Source of the DNA: Peptococcus simiae
GTDB taxonomy: Bacteria; Bacillota; Peptococcia; Peptococcales; Peptococcaceae
Direction: 5' to 3'
DNA length: 64,000 nt
Assembly (NCBI RefSeq): GCF_046097595.1
Contig: NZ_JBJUVG010000007.1
Span: forward strand, 35,866-99,865
The notes beneath the pieces are model-generated. The model made no database searches, was not told the DNA's origin, and saw only the letters and a list, made by a program, of their open reading frames with translations. Positions 50,848 to 59,188 of this stretch are shown one piece after another. The position numbers and the translations under genes are program-made. Every line of letters begins with the position of its first letter. Position 1 is the stretch's first letter.

Positions 50848-51078
50848 TGCGTCAAAAATCATTTGGGAGACGGTGGCCTCGTCTTCACCGGTTAAAAAGA
50901 GGAGGATGGCAAAGGCCTTGCCTTTCAGCTCCTCCAGGGTTGGGGCCCAGTTGCCGGCGGCAAAATTGTACCGGTCCATCTGGTCCATGACATTTTCCTT
51001 TTGGATATAGCTGAAGGACTGGAGGTCTTCGGCTATATCCATGGCGTAATAGAGGCTGTGGATGGCGGGCTTATCCAT
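50833..51078 (-). CDS. Small hypothetical protein
   Basis: 81-residue acidic protein (MDKPAIHSLYYAMDIAEDLQ...), predicted mostly helical, no motif recognised. The ATG at 51078 has CGGAGG 8 bases upstream on the minus strand. It overlaps the HAD phosphatase gene by 8 bases, so they are coupled. The upstream in-frame extension to 51174 is inside the HAD gene and lacks a ribosome site. Confidence 0.7.
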   Translation of the reverse strand: MDKPAIHSLYYAMDIAEDLQSFSYIQKENVMDQMDRYNFAAGNWAPTLEELKGKAFAILLFLTGEDEATVSQMIFDAEKND

Positions 51079-51739
51079 TTTTTTTGCCTCCGAAGTCCAG
51101 GGGCTGGTCCAAAAGGGCCTGGAAAGAGTGGATGTAGCGGTCGGCAGTGGCCTCGATGGCTTCTTCATCACCAACGGCTGCCGGATCGGCGATGCCGACG
51201 GTATAAAACTGGGCCTGGGCAGCTGTCCGCAGGGCCTTTAAGGTATCCTCAAACACCACGCAGGACTGGGGTGGAAGCCCATACCGGTCGGCACAATAGA
51301 GGAAAATATCCGGCTGGCCCTTGCCCTTGCCAATTTCCGGCACCGTAATGGAAAAGTCAATCCACTCTGCTAAACCCGTCCGGACGAGCATATCTTCAAA
51401 TAGGTAGCGAGGGGTGGCGGTGGCGATGCAGCAGGGAATATTGGCTTTTCTTAGGCTGGAAAGGTAGGCCAGGGCCTTTTCTTTAGGCTGAATCCTGGTC
51501 TGATAGTCTTCCAGCATCCGGCCCTGGTAGATGGCGATGACTTCAGACCGGCTGATGTCCGGGTGGTTGGGTTTGACAGCCTCCATGAGGAGGTCAAAGG
51601 CCCCCTGACTATTGACGATCCGGTCCATCTGCGGGCCGTAGTCGACCCCGTTTTCAGCCAACAGGTCCCTGAGGTGCTGCCGCCAATAGGGCATCGAATC
51701 AACCAGGGTTCCATCCATATCAAATATTGCTGCACGCAT
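51071..51739 (-). CDS. HAD-superfamily phosphatase, beta-phosphoglucomutase-like
   Basis: A 222-residue haloacid dehalogenase-fold phosphatase. Motif I is IFDMDGTLVDS at residue 5-15, motif II CIATATP (Thr near 113), motif III is Lys in GKGKGQP near 145, motif IV VVFEDTLKAL near 165. The helical cap at about 15-90 marks subfamily I (PGM/phosphatase-like). Substrate could be phosphoglycolate, a sugar phosphate or pyrophosphate; not assignable. It is upstream of, and overlaps, the small hypothetical gene. Confidence 0.92.
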   Translation of the reverse strand: MRAAIFDMDGTLVDSMPYWRQHLRDLLAENGVDYGPQMDRIVNSQGAFDLLMEAVKPNHPDISRSEVIAIYQGRMLEDYQTRIQPKEKALAYLSSLRKANIPCCIATATPRYLFEDMLVRTGLAEWIDFSITVPEIGKGKGQPDIFLYCADRYGLPPQSCVVFEDTLKALRTAAQAQFYTVGIADPAAVGDEEAIEATADRYIHSFQALLDQPLDFGGKKNG

Positions 51740-51813
51740 AGGCGCCCTCCTTAACAGGAAAAATACAGTTATATACAGTATATCATGAGAAGGAGCGGCT
51801 GCAAATATACAGA

Positions 51814-51842
51814 TTGCACCGCTCCGGGGCCTGTGCTATCAT
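51814..51842 (+). promoter_or_regulatory. Promoter of the thiamine pyrophosphokinase cluster
   Basis: -35 TTGCAC (51814-51819), 17-base spacer, -10 TATCAT (51837-51842), 19 bases before the ATG at 51862. Confidence 0.6.
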
Positions 51843-51861
51843 GCAAGCAGGAGGAATGAGT

Positions 51862-52251
51862 ATGAAAAACAAAAGACTTGTCTTCTTGGCCTTCCTGGTC
51901 CTGGCCGGTCTGGGCCTGGGCCGTAAAAAGATCCAAGAAGGAGCCCAGGAAATGACTTTGACGCTGACCAATGCAACAAAGGAAGCGTTTGATATAAGCG
52001 TCGGGACCAACGGGACCGACCAAACCCTTGACCACCTGGGCCTGGCCCCCGGTGAAAAGGCAGACTTTTTATTGACTGACCTGCCCCTTGGACCCCATAC
52101 CGCTGTGGTTGCTGAATTTAAGCCCCAAGGCCGGGATGAGGCCTTCCGCCGGCACCTCATTTACGATCTGGATGCCACTCCCGGCCCCTATAAGGGGCTC
52201 ATTGTTGACTATGGCGACCGGATTATTGATGTAAAGATGGTTCGCAAATGA
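51862..52251 (+). CDS. Small exported protein of unknown function
   Basis: A 129-residue protein with an N-terminal hydrophobic helix (MKNKRLVFLAFLVLAGLGLG) that could be a signal peptide or anchor; there is no lipobox Cys. The rest has a beta-rich, Asp/Gly-containing pattern without a recognised domain. The second ATG (51862) is preferred because GGAGG lies 7 bases upstream; ATG 51856 is too close. It overlaps the thiamine pyrophosphokinase gene by 4 bases (ATGA). Confidence 0.75.
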   Translation: MKNKRLVFLAFLVLAGLGLGRKKIQEGAQEMTLTLTNATKEAFDISVGTNGTDQTLDHLGLAPGEKADFLLTDLPLGPHTAVVAEFKPQGRDEAFRRHLIYDLDATPGPYKGLIVDYGDRIIDVKMVRK

Positions 52252-52925
52252 TTAGCCTGTCAGACCGTCTTTTAGATAGGGCTGTCGACCGGCGGGCCCT
52301 CCTTATTACCGGTGGGGCCAGCCCCAGTCGGGCCCTCATCGCCCAGGGCCAGGCCGCAGCCGCCTTTACCATGTGTGCCGATAGTGGGGCTGCCAGCCTG
52401 GTCCGCCTGGGCCTGTGGCCGGATATGATTGTAGGCGACATGGATTCCCTGGCACCTGAGGTCCTGGCCCAGCTCAAGGACCGGGATTGTGAATCGATTA
52501 TTTTACCGGTTGAGAAGGATTTTACCGACACCCAGGCCGCCCTGGAATGGCTTTTCCAGCATGACTACCAGGAGGTCCTGGTCTTGGGCGGGACCGGGAG
52601 CCGGTGGGACCACAGTACAGCCAACTATTTTTTAGTGACCGGCTACGGCCGGCAGGGGCAGTCCGTTGTGATGTGGGATGAAAAAAATGCCATGCGGTAT
52701 ATTGCCGGCCACAGCTACCAGGTGCCGGCTTCAAACCATCAGTTAAGCCTGGTGCCGACTTCCGATGAAGGCGTCGAACTCAGCTTAACCGGCTTATACT
52801 ATGGGCTCGATTCGGCTCAGGTCCCCTGTGGGCAAAGTTTATTGATCAGCAATGAATTTGTCGGCCCTGAGGCGACTGTTACCATCAGCCGAGGGGATGC
52901 CTGGTTATTTGTGAGTTGTGATTAA
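52248..52925 (+). CDS. Thiamine pyrophosphokinase
   Basis: Transfers pyrophosphate from ATP to thiamine. 225 residues. The N-terminal ATP/Mg site has CADSGAA and IVGDMDSL, with LPVEKDFTDTQAAL; then LGGTGSRWDHS marks the binding loop. The C-terminal beta-barrel binds thiamine. It follows the exported-protein gene by ATGA overlap and is 17 bases from the DsrE-like gene, in a run of five same-strand genes. Spacing suggests one transcript. Confidence 0.92.
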   Translation: MISLSDRLLDRAVDRRALLITGGASPSRALIAQGQAAAAFTMCADSGAASLVRLGLWPDMIVGDMDSLAPEVLAQLKDRDCESIILPVEKDFTDTQAALEWLFQHDYQEVLVLGGTGSRWDHSTANYFLVTGYGRQGQSVVMWDEKNAMRYIAGHSYQVPASNHQLSLVPTSDEGVELSLTGLYYGLDSAQVPCGQSLLISNEFVGPEATVTISRGDAWLFVSCD

Positions 52926-52942
52926 GTATAGGAGGGTGACAA

Positions 52943-53293
52943 GTGGATATTATTTTTCATGTTGATGAATTAGACCGCTTTGGGACCTGTTTGGGGAATG
53001 TCTATAATACGCTCAAGTATTTTGATGCCCATGGTCTCAGTGGCCAGATAGAGATTGTGGTCAATGCCCAGGCGGTGCGTGGCTTAACCACTGCAGGGGC
53101 CAAGGACCAGGGCTTCGCTGAAGAGCTCCAGGGCTATATGCAAGAGGGCGTTGCTGTCCTGGCCTGCCAAAATGCCCTGACCGGGCAAGACATCGACCCT
53201 GACCAGTTATTGCCCGGCGTGCAGGTGGTAGAGGCGGCCATTATTGAAATGGCTCAAAAACAGGCTGCCGGTTATGCTTATATTCGCCCTTAA
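52943..53293 (+). CDS. DsrE-family sulfur-relay-like protein
   Basis: A 116-residue alpha/beta protein (IIFHVDELDRF; GLSGQIEIVVNAQAVRGL; VAVLACQNALTGQ) with the DsrE/DsrF/YchN fold. Cys in LACQNAL is a possible sulfur carrier. GGAGGGTG precedes the GTG start. It lies between thiamine pyrophosphokinase and a DUF3783-like protein. A role in sulfur relay, perhaps linked to thiamine, is inference. Confidence 0.82.
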   Translation: MDIIFHVDELDRFGTCLGNVYNTLKYFDAHGLSGQIEIVVNAQAVRGLTTAGAKDQGFAEELQGYMQEGVAVLACQNALTGQDIDPDQLLPGVQVVEAAIIEMAQKQAAGYAYIRP

Positions 53294-53302
53294 GGAGGAC
53301 CT

Positions 53303-53869
53303 ATGATCTGGATGTACAATATGGATGCCCTGGCCGATGAGGCCCGGCTTGACCTGATGAACCTGCTGAATGCCCTGGATGAACCCTGGCGGCAACTGAG
53401 CCCCGGGGACCTGCTCTTGACAGTCCAGGAGCTCCTGGACAATGGTCAGGGACAGCTGAATAAAGAACCGGAAGATGCACCGGATGTGGCCTTTATGCTG
53501 ATGGATATCAGCGATGAAGTGCTGGATAAACTCCTGGATGGTTTACGGGAAAAGGCCATTGACCTGCCCTACAAGGCCATGGTTACCGCCAATAACCGGT
53601 CCTACCTCCTGGGTGACCTCGTTCGCCATATCCAGGAAGAAGACCGGGAAGTCCGGGCCCTGGTGAAGCTCCAGCGGCTCATGGCTGGCACCACGGCCTT
53701 CGAGGAAAAAGACTACAGCCCTGAAGGCTGGCAGGCTTTTCAGGCGGCCTATAAGCAGGGGCAGGAGGCCTTGGAGCGGGCTAAAAAAGGCGATATGACG
53801 CCGGATGAAGCCGAGACGATTTTAAAGAACTTTAACCTGAGCGTTCTCAGCCTCCTGGGGCATGCTTGA
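53303..53869 (+). CDS. DUF3783-like protein
   Basis: A 188-residue protein. A central stretch LPYKAMVTANNRSYLLGDLV resembles DUF3783. The C-terminal helices (YSPEGWQAFQAAYKQGQEAL) resemble the FIVAR-type helical repeat seen in surface proteins, although no signal peptide is present. GGAGG lies 5 bases before the ATG. Function is unknown. It sits between the DsrE-like and arylsulfotransferase-like genes. Confidence 0.7.
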   Translation: MIWMYNMDALADEARLDLMNLLNALDEPWRQLSPGDLLLTVQELLDNGQGQLNKEPEDAPDVAFMLMDISDEVLDKLLDGLREKAIDLPYKAMVTANNRSYLLGDLVRHIQEEDREVRALVKLQRLMAGTTAFEEKDYSPEGWQAFQAAYKQGQEALERAKKGDMTPDEAETILKNFNLSVLSLLGHA

Positions 53870-53871
53870 GC

Positions 53872-55611
53872 ATGTTTAAGTACCTGCCCTCTCCTTTTGC
53901 CGACCAGGCAGACAAGCGGCTGGCCCTACAGGCCTTGGCTAAGCGGCACGCCCTTAGTGAGGGCCAGGTCGTCATTGACCCCTTTGGCCAGTCCCCTTTG
54001 ACCGCTGTTATTTGCTTTCACACAGACTGGCCCCAGTCCTTTATCGTACAAGTCAATGAATACAGTTGGGTGACAGAGAAAAGCAGTCTCCACCTGGTTG
54101 GCCTGTGGGGGCTGGTCGCCGGTGAAGAAAACCAGGTGACCCTTAAGGACCGGGATGGCCAAAGTCATACCTTTACCATTGACCTGCCGGCCCCTTCCCT
54201 AGCTGATCTGACCTGTGAAGGCCAGCTGGCGGACCTCCTTTGCCTGGTCTTTGCCGATGGGGAAACCGGGCCTGTCGCCTATGATGACCGGGGTCGGGTC
54301 CGCTGGCACTTAAAGGCGCCCTGTAGCCATGTGCTCAAGGTCAATCGGCGGGGCCACCTCTTGACCGGGGCCCCGCTCAATCCGGCGCCGCCTCACGGTG
54401 GCACAGCCATCTGGGAGTTGGACCCCCTGGGCTATGTCTACAAAGAATGGCGGTTTGGCGCTGGCTTTGCTGAAGATCTGGTCGAATTGACCGATGGCCG
54501 CCTCCTGGTCATCAGTGGAGACCCCCATGCCGGCACCGTTCGGGATAGCCTCTGGGTCCTGGATGACCAAGGGGAGGCCCAGCTTTTCTGGCAGGCCAAA
54601 ACCCTCTTGGGAAAAATGCCCCGACTGCCCGGCCAACGGGGAACCGACCCCATCCAGCTCTCCGCCCTCCATTATGATTCGGCAGAGGGCCTGGTCTGGG
54701 TCAGCGCTGCGGCCATCAATATGACCTTTGGCCTGGACCCGGTAACCGCTAAATGCCGGCAGATTTACTGTGAGGACCGCCTGGTCAAATACCTGGACCT
54801 GCCGGCCTTTTGCCAAGTGATCCCCCTTGCGGCCTACCGGCAGCCGGCCGGGGCCCTGGCTGCTGGGGATCGGGCCTGGCACCTCCTGTCCAACCGCTTT
54901 CCCGGCGGGAAGGGAGACCCGGCAGGCCCTGCCCAGCTGCTGGAGATTGCAGCCGGTAGGGAAACGGTCCTTTGGCAGAGCCCCTTGCCGGCCCCGGTTT
55001 TAAATAGCCTGGGCCGGTACGAGGACCAGCTGCACCTGCACCTAGGGGCCACAGCCCGGGACAATACCCCGCCGGCCCTTTACCGGGCCATCGAGGGGGC
55101 CCCTGTAGCCAGCGAAGGCTACCTTTTAACGGACCGCGGAGAGAGCATTTTCAGCTACCGGCTGGATGCAGCGACAGCAGCCGCTAGCCTGATTGCCCCA
55201 GACCGGCTCAAAGCCGGCAATACCCCGGCAATCGGCCGCCTGGGGGACTGGGCGCCGGTCATGCAGGTAGATATTGACCTGCCGGTTGAGGCAGAAGAGA
55301 AAGGGCTGGAAGATGTTCAGGGCGAGCTCCTGCAATGGGGCGATAGCCTTTACATCAAGGGCACTTTTTTCCAAGGTGAGGCAGTGGCCTTGCGCCTGAG
55401 CCAAGAGGAGCAGACCGATTGGTACTATTTGCAGACCAACCGCTGGCCCTATGGCTGTGAATGGAAGTATTCCTTGAACGAGGGACCGGAACGCCCGGTC
55501 ACCTGGCGGATTCCCCTGGAGGATAAAAGGGGGACCTGGCAGGCGGCGATATGGGTGGACAGCACCCTCTACCGGGCTGGCGCCATCGACTTATATGATG
55601 AGAAAAAGTGA
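53872..55611 (+). CDS. Arylsulfotransferase (AssT)-like protein, probably catalytically altered
   Basis: A 579-residue protein. The N-terminal 110 residues resemble the immunoglobulin-like AssT N-domain (DPFGQSPLTAVICFHTDWPQ). The rest has beta-propeller blades (VAYDDRGRVRWHL; LLVISGDPHAGTVRDSLWVLD; SALHYDSAEGLVWVSAAAINM). In PAPS-independent arylsulfotransferases a catalytic His lies in a WxHxNS motif before the Y-D blade; here that place reads IQLSALHYD. There is also no signal peptide, unlike the periplasmic enzymes. It could be a binding or structural relative. ATG 53872 is preferred to the TTG 6 bases earlier. It ends the cluster with a terminator. Confidence 0.72.
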   Translation: MFKYLPSPFADQADKRLALQALAKRHALSEGQVVIDPFGQSPLTAVICFHTDWPQSFIVQVNEYSWVTEKSSLHLVGLWGLVAGEENQVTLKDRDGQSHTFTIDLPAPSLADLTCEGQLADLLCLVFADGETGPVAYDDRGRVRWHLKAPCSHVLKVNRRGHLLTGAPLNPAPPHGGTAIWELDPLGYVYKEWRFGAGFAEDLVELTDGRLLVISGDPHAGTVRDSLWVLDDQGEAQLFWQAKTLLGKMPRLPGQRGTDPIQLSALHYDSAEGLVWVSAAAINMTFGLDPVTAKCRQIYCEDRLVKYLDLPAFCQVIPLAAYRQPAGALAAGDRAWHLLSNRFPGGKGDPAGPAQLLEIAAGRETVLWQSPLPAPVLNSLGRYEDQLHLHLGATARDNTPPALYRAIEGAPVASEGYLLTDRGESIFSYRLDAATAAASLIAPDRLKAGNTPAIGRLGDWAPVMQVDIDLPVEAEEKGLEDVQGELLQWGDSLYIKGTFFQGEAVALRLSQEEQTDWYYLQTNRWPYGCEWKYSLNEGPERPVTWRIPLEDKRGTWQAAIWVDSTLYRAGAIDLYDEKK

Positions 55612-55616
55612 CCAAT

Positions 55617-55649
55617 AAAAAAGGAAGGCAGCTGACTGCCTTCCTTTTT
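55617..55649. terminator. Bidirectional terminator between the AssT-like gene and guaB
   Basis: AAAAAGGAAGGCAG/CTGCCTTCCTTTTT perfect hairpin with CTGA loop, between convergent genes. Confidence 0.93.
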
Positions 55650-55659
55650 ATATGCACTT

Positions 55660-57174
55660 TTATAGGTGGTTGGACCCATCCATGTCGGCATTGCGTAAGG
55701 TGACATCATGGGCCCCGCCTTCGACAATAGAGGTGGAGCTGACCAGGGTCAGTTTGGCCTTGTCTTGCAGTTCAGCAATCGACAGGGCGCCACAGTTGCA
55801 CATGGTTGAACGGATTTTGCTTAAAGACAGTTGGACGTTGTCCTTGAGGGCCCCGGCGTAGGGCACGTAGGAATCAACGCCTTCTTCAAAGGAGAGCTTG
55901 CTGTCGCCGCCCATATCATACCGTTGCCAGTTCCGGGCCCGGGCAGACCCTTCGCCCCAGTACTCCTTCATGTAGCTGTTGCCAATATGGACCTTGTTGG
56001 AGGGGCTTTCGTCAAAGCGGGCAAAGTAGCGGCCCAGCATGACGAAGTCCGCACCCATGGCTAGGGCTAGGGTGATATGGTAGTCGTAGACAATCCCGCC
56101 GTCAGAGCAGATGGGGATGTAGATGCCTGTTTCCTCGAAGTATTTTTGTCGGGCCTTGGCCACTTCAATGACAGCCGTTGCCTGGCCGCGGCCAATCCCC
56201 TTTTGCTCCCGGGTGATACAGATGGAGCCGCCGCCGATACCGACTTTTACAAAGTCAGCGCCGGCTTCAGCGAGAAAGCGGAAGCCCTCTTCATCGACGA
56301 CATTGCCGGCCCCGATGATAACATCGTCGCCGTAGGTATCCCGAACCCAGGCCAGGGTCCGGGCCTGCCATTCGCTATAGCCTTCAGAGGAGTCAATGAC
56401 CAGGGCGTCGACCCCGGCTTCGATTAGGGCCGGGACCCGGTCTTCATAGTCGCGGGTGTTGATACCGGCGCCACAGACATACCGCTTGCGGTCATCTAAG
56501 AGTTCGAGGGGGTTATCCTTATTGGTGTCATAGTCCTTACGGAAGATTAAGTAGAGGAGGTTGCCAGCCTTGTCGATGATGGGCAGCTGGTTCAACTTAT
56601 GTTCCCAAATCAGGTCATTGGCTTCCGGTAGGGTAGTGGTCTCATCACCGACAATCAGGTCCTTAAAGGGGGTCATAAAGTCTTTGACCGGGGTGGTTTT
56701 GGGGGTCCGGGATAGGCGGTAGTCCCGGCTGGTGACCAGACCCAGGAGCTTTCCATTAGGACTCCCGTCCTCGGTTACGGCCATGGTGGAGTGGTCGGTT
56801 TTGGCTCTTAAGGCCAGAACGTCTGCCAAGGTATCTTCCGGGCGAACGTTGGAATCACTGGTGACGAAGCCGGCCTTGTGTTTTTTGACTCGGCGGACCA
56901 TTTCCGCCTGGCTTTCAATGGGCTGGGACCCGAAAATAAAAGAAATCCCGCCTTCCTGGGCAAGGGCAATGGCCAGGGTGTCGTTGGAAACCGCCTGCAT
57001 AACGGCAGATGTCAGGGGGACGTTAATAGACAGTTTCGAGCTTTCCCCTTTTTTGTAGCGGGCCAGGGGGGTTTTTAGGGACACGTTATTCGGGGTATGT
57101 TCTGCAGAGGAATAGCCGGGTAACAATAAGTATTCACTAAATGTATGAGAGGGTTCGTCGTAAATGAAGGCCAT
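55660..57174 (-). CDS. guaB: IMP dehydrogenase
   Basis: Oxidises IMP to XMP with NAD, the first step to GMP. 504 residues. The barrel has DSSEGYSEW, the catalytic Cys loop GIGGGSICITREQKGIGRGQ and SDGGIVYDYH; the two-CBS Bateman insert lies at about 100-210 (contains GLVTSRDYRLSR). The substrate loop contains MKEYWGEGSARARNW. The ATG at 57174 (MAFIYDEPSHTF) is chosen because AAAGGAG lies 8 bases upstream. It belongs to the long guaB form with a slightly shifted Cys motif, found in Clostridia and protists. The glyoxalase gene lies 22 bases upstream in the same orientation. Confidence 0.94.
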   Translation of the reverse strand: MAFIYDEPSHTFSEYLLLPGYSSAEHTPNNVSLKTPLARYKKGESSKLSINVPLTSAVMQAVSNDTLAIALAQEGGISFIFGSQPIESQAEMVRRVKKHKAGFVTSDSNVRPEDTLADVLALRAKTDHSTMAVTEDGSPNGKLLGLVTSRDYRLSRTPKTTPVKDFMTPFKDLIVGDETTTLPEANDLIWEHKLNQLPIIDKAGNLLYLIFRKDYDTNKDNPLELLDDRKRYVCGAGINTRDYEDRVPALIEAGVDALVIDSSEGYSEWQARTLAWVRDTYGDDVIIGAGNVVDEEGFRFLAEAGADFVKVGIGGGSICITREQKGIGRGQATAVIEVAKARQKYFEETGIYIPICSDGGIVYDYHITLALAMGADFVMLGRYFARFDESPSNKVHIGNSYMKEYWGEGSARARNWQRYDMGGDSKLSFEEGVDSYVPYAGALKDNVQLSLSKIRSTMCNCGALSIAELQDKAKLTLVSSTSIVEGGAHDVTLRNADMDGSNHL

Positions 57175-57195
57175 GTCATACGCTCCTTTCAAGTC

Positions 57196-57588
57196 TTAGT
57201 TTTCTTGGTCTTCTTGACCATGGTTGACGGGTAAAATTTCAATCCAGTAGCCATCCGGATCTGCAATGAAATAGATGCCCATCGCCGGGTTTTCAAATAC
57301 GATACAGTCCAAGTGCTTGTGGAAGACATAAGCCCGGGCAAAGTCTTCGACTTCAAAGGCCAGGTGGAATTCATTTTCGCCTAGGTCATAGGGTTGGGGA
57401 TGGTCTCTGAGCCAGGTGAGCTCCAACTGGTGCCGGCTCACGCCATCACCTAAATAAACAATGATATAGCTGCCATCTTCTGCTTCTATCCGGCGGACTT
57501 CTTGTAAGCCAAGGGTTTTTTCATAGAATGCCATCGAATTTTCTAAATGAGTGACATTGATGTTGTTGTGTAGAAAACGAAACTGCAT
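57196..57588 (-). CDS. Glyoxalase I-like VOC protein
   Basis: A 130-residue vicinal-oxygen-chelate protein, lactoylglutathione lyase type. The four metal ligands are visible: His7 in RFLHNNINV, Glu in QLELTWLRD, His in NEFHLAFEVED and Glu in YWIEILPV. The ATG at 57588 is chosen because GAGGAGG lies 7 bases upstream (minus strand), rather than the upstream extension. It is likely cotranscribed with guaB. Thiol co-substrate in this organism (glutathione or other) is unknown. Confidence 0.93.
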   Translation of the reverse strand: MQFRFLHNNINVTHLENSMAFYEKTLGLQEVRRIEAEDGSYIIVYLGDGVSRHQLELTWLRDHPQPYDLGENEFHLAFEVEDFARAYVFHKHLDCIVFENPAMGIYFIADPDGYWIEILPVNHGQEDQEN

Positions 57589-57708
57589 GTAAGCCCTCCT
57601 CTTATTGATTTCCATTATTGTAGCACAAGCGCCCGGTTTACAACAGACTGCATTCTTCAATCCTTTTAGGAAGTCTTAAAAGTCATTAAACCTAAAAGTA
57701 GAGAGGTA

Positions 57709-57717
57709 TGCTATAAT
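57709..57717 (+). promoter_or_regulatory. Extended -10 promoter of dnaB
   Basis: TG-n-TATAAT (57709-57717) 25 bases before the dnaB ATG. The -35 is weak, as allowed for extended -10 promoters. It overlaps a possible upstream ATG at 57716, ruling out that start. Confidence 0.6.
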
Positions 57718-57742
57718 GACCATACTCAAAGGAGGCAAGCAT

Positions 57743-59101
57743 ATGAGCGACTGGGCTGATAAAATGCCGCCACACAGTGAAGAGGCTGAAAACGCTGTTT
57801 TAGCTGCTATGTTTCGTGACCGAGACAGCATTCATGAAGTGGTGCAAATCATAAAAGAAGAAGACTTCTATATCCCCGAAAATGCGATTATGTTCCGGGT
57901 GATGGTGGAAATGAACGAAGCCGCTGAGCCGATTGACCTGGTTACTGTAACCGAACGCTTGCGGAAGATGGACCTCTTGGAAAAAGCCGGAGGCCTCAAG
58001 CGGGTGGCACAGGTGGCTGGGGCCATTGGCTCTGTCTACCACTGCAATGAATATGCGAAAATTATTCGTGAGAAGAGCGTGCTGCGTAAGCTGATTCATG
58101 CCAGCCGGCATATTTCAGACCGGTCCTTTGAGGATTCTGACCCGGTTGAAGAAATTTTAGATGAAGCAGAAAAAATCGTCTTGGATATTTCTCAAGACCG
58201 GTCCCGGGGGGGGCTGGTGCCCATCGGGGAAATTGTTGATGCGAATTTAGAGCGGCTGGAGAAATTATCCCAGCAAAAAGATGAATTAACAGGGACCCCG
58301 TCCGGCTTTACAGACTTGGACCACATCACCTCCGGCTGGCAAAAAAGTGACTTTATTATTATTGCAGCCAGACCGGCCATGGGTAAAACGGCCCTCTGCT
58401 TGAACATGGCCTCTAATGCCGCCATGGGCGAAAAGGGGGTGCCGGTGGCCATCTTCTCTCTGGAAATGAGTAAGGAACAGCTGGTCCAGCGGTTGATTTC
58501 AGCGACAGCCCAGGTGGACCAGTCTTACTTGCGGACCGGGTCACTGCCGGAAGAAGACTGGGGGCCCCTGGTCTCGGTCATTGCTCCCCTGGCAGAGGCG
58601 CCGATTTATATCGATGATACCCCGGCCATTAGTATTCGGGAGCTCCGGGCCAAGTCGCGTCGGCTGCAGGCAGAGCACCCGGACCTGGGCCTTATCATCA
58701 TTGATTATCTGCAACTCATGGGGGGAAGTGGGAAGACAGAAAACCGCCAGCAAGAGGTGTCGGAAATATCCCGGTCGTTGAAGGCCCTGGCCCGGGAATT
58801 GGATGTACCAGTCATCGCCCTATCCCAGCTTTCCCGGTCTGTTGAAGCGACCCAGGACAAGCGGCCGGCCCTGTCTCACTTGCGGGAATCCGGGTCTCTG
58901 GAGCAGGATGCCGACCTGGTCCTCTTTATCTACCGAGAGGAGTACTACTTTCCGGAAGAGACCGAGCGCCAGGGCATTGCGGATATTATCATTGCCAAAC
59001 ACAGAAACGGGGCGACTGGGTCAGTGGCCCTGTCTTTCCAAAAAGAGTTTACCAAGTTTGGGAATTTAGCCGCTTATGCAGAACCGCCGATGAATATCTA
59101 G
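57743..59101 (+). CDS. dnaB: Replicative DNA helicase
   Basis: Hexameric helicase at the replication fork. 452 residues. The N-terminal helical domain has PPHSEEAENAVLAAMF. The RecA-like core has Walker A IAARPAMGKTALCLNMA (near 211), KSRRLQAEHP, and Walker B LGLIIIDYLQLM (near 317), then DLVLFIYREEYY near 395. Length and motifs are standard. AAAGGAGG lies 7 bases before the ATG. It is not adjacent to rplI or ssb here, unlike some genomes. Confidence 0.96.
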   Translation: MSDWADKMPPHSEEAENAVLAAMFRDRDSIHEVVQIIKEEDFYIPENAIMFRVMVEMNEAAEPIDLVTVTERLRKMDLLEKAGGLKRVAQVAGAIGSVYHCNEYAKIIREKSVLRKLIHASRHISDRSFEDSDPVEEILDEAEKIVLDISQDRSRGGLVPIGEIVDANLERLEKLSQQKDELTGTPSGFTDLDHITSGWQKSDFIIIAARPAMGKTALCLNMASNAAMGEKGVPVAIFSLEMSKEQLVQRLISATAQVDQSYLRTGSLPEEDWGPLVSVIAPLAEAPIYIDDTPAISIRELRAKSRRLQAEHPDLGLIIIDYLQLMGGSGKTENRQQEVSEISRSLKALARELDVPVIALSQLSRSVEATQDKRPALSHLRESGSLEQDADLVLFIYREEYYFPEETERQGIADIIIAKHRNGATGSVALSFQKEFTKFGNLAAYAEPPMNI

Positions 59102-59188
59102 CAAAAAGCTGGACATTCTGTGTTAATTACCGTAAAGTTAAGCATAGGCGCAAATTTTAAAGTATTATGAGTAGAAAAGGTGGTGCAG

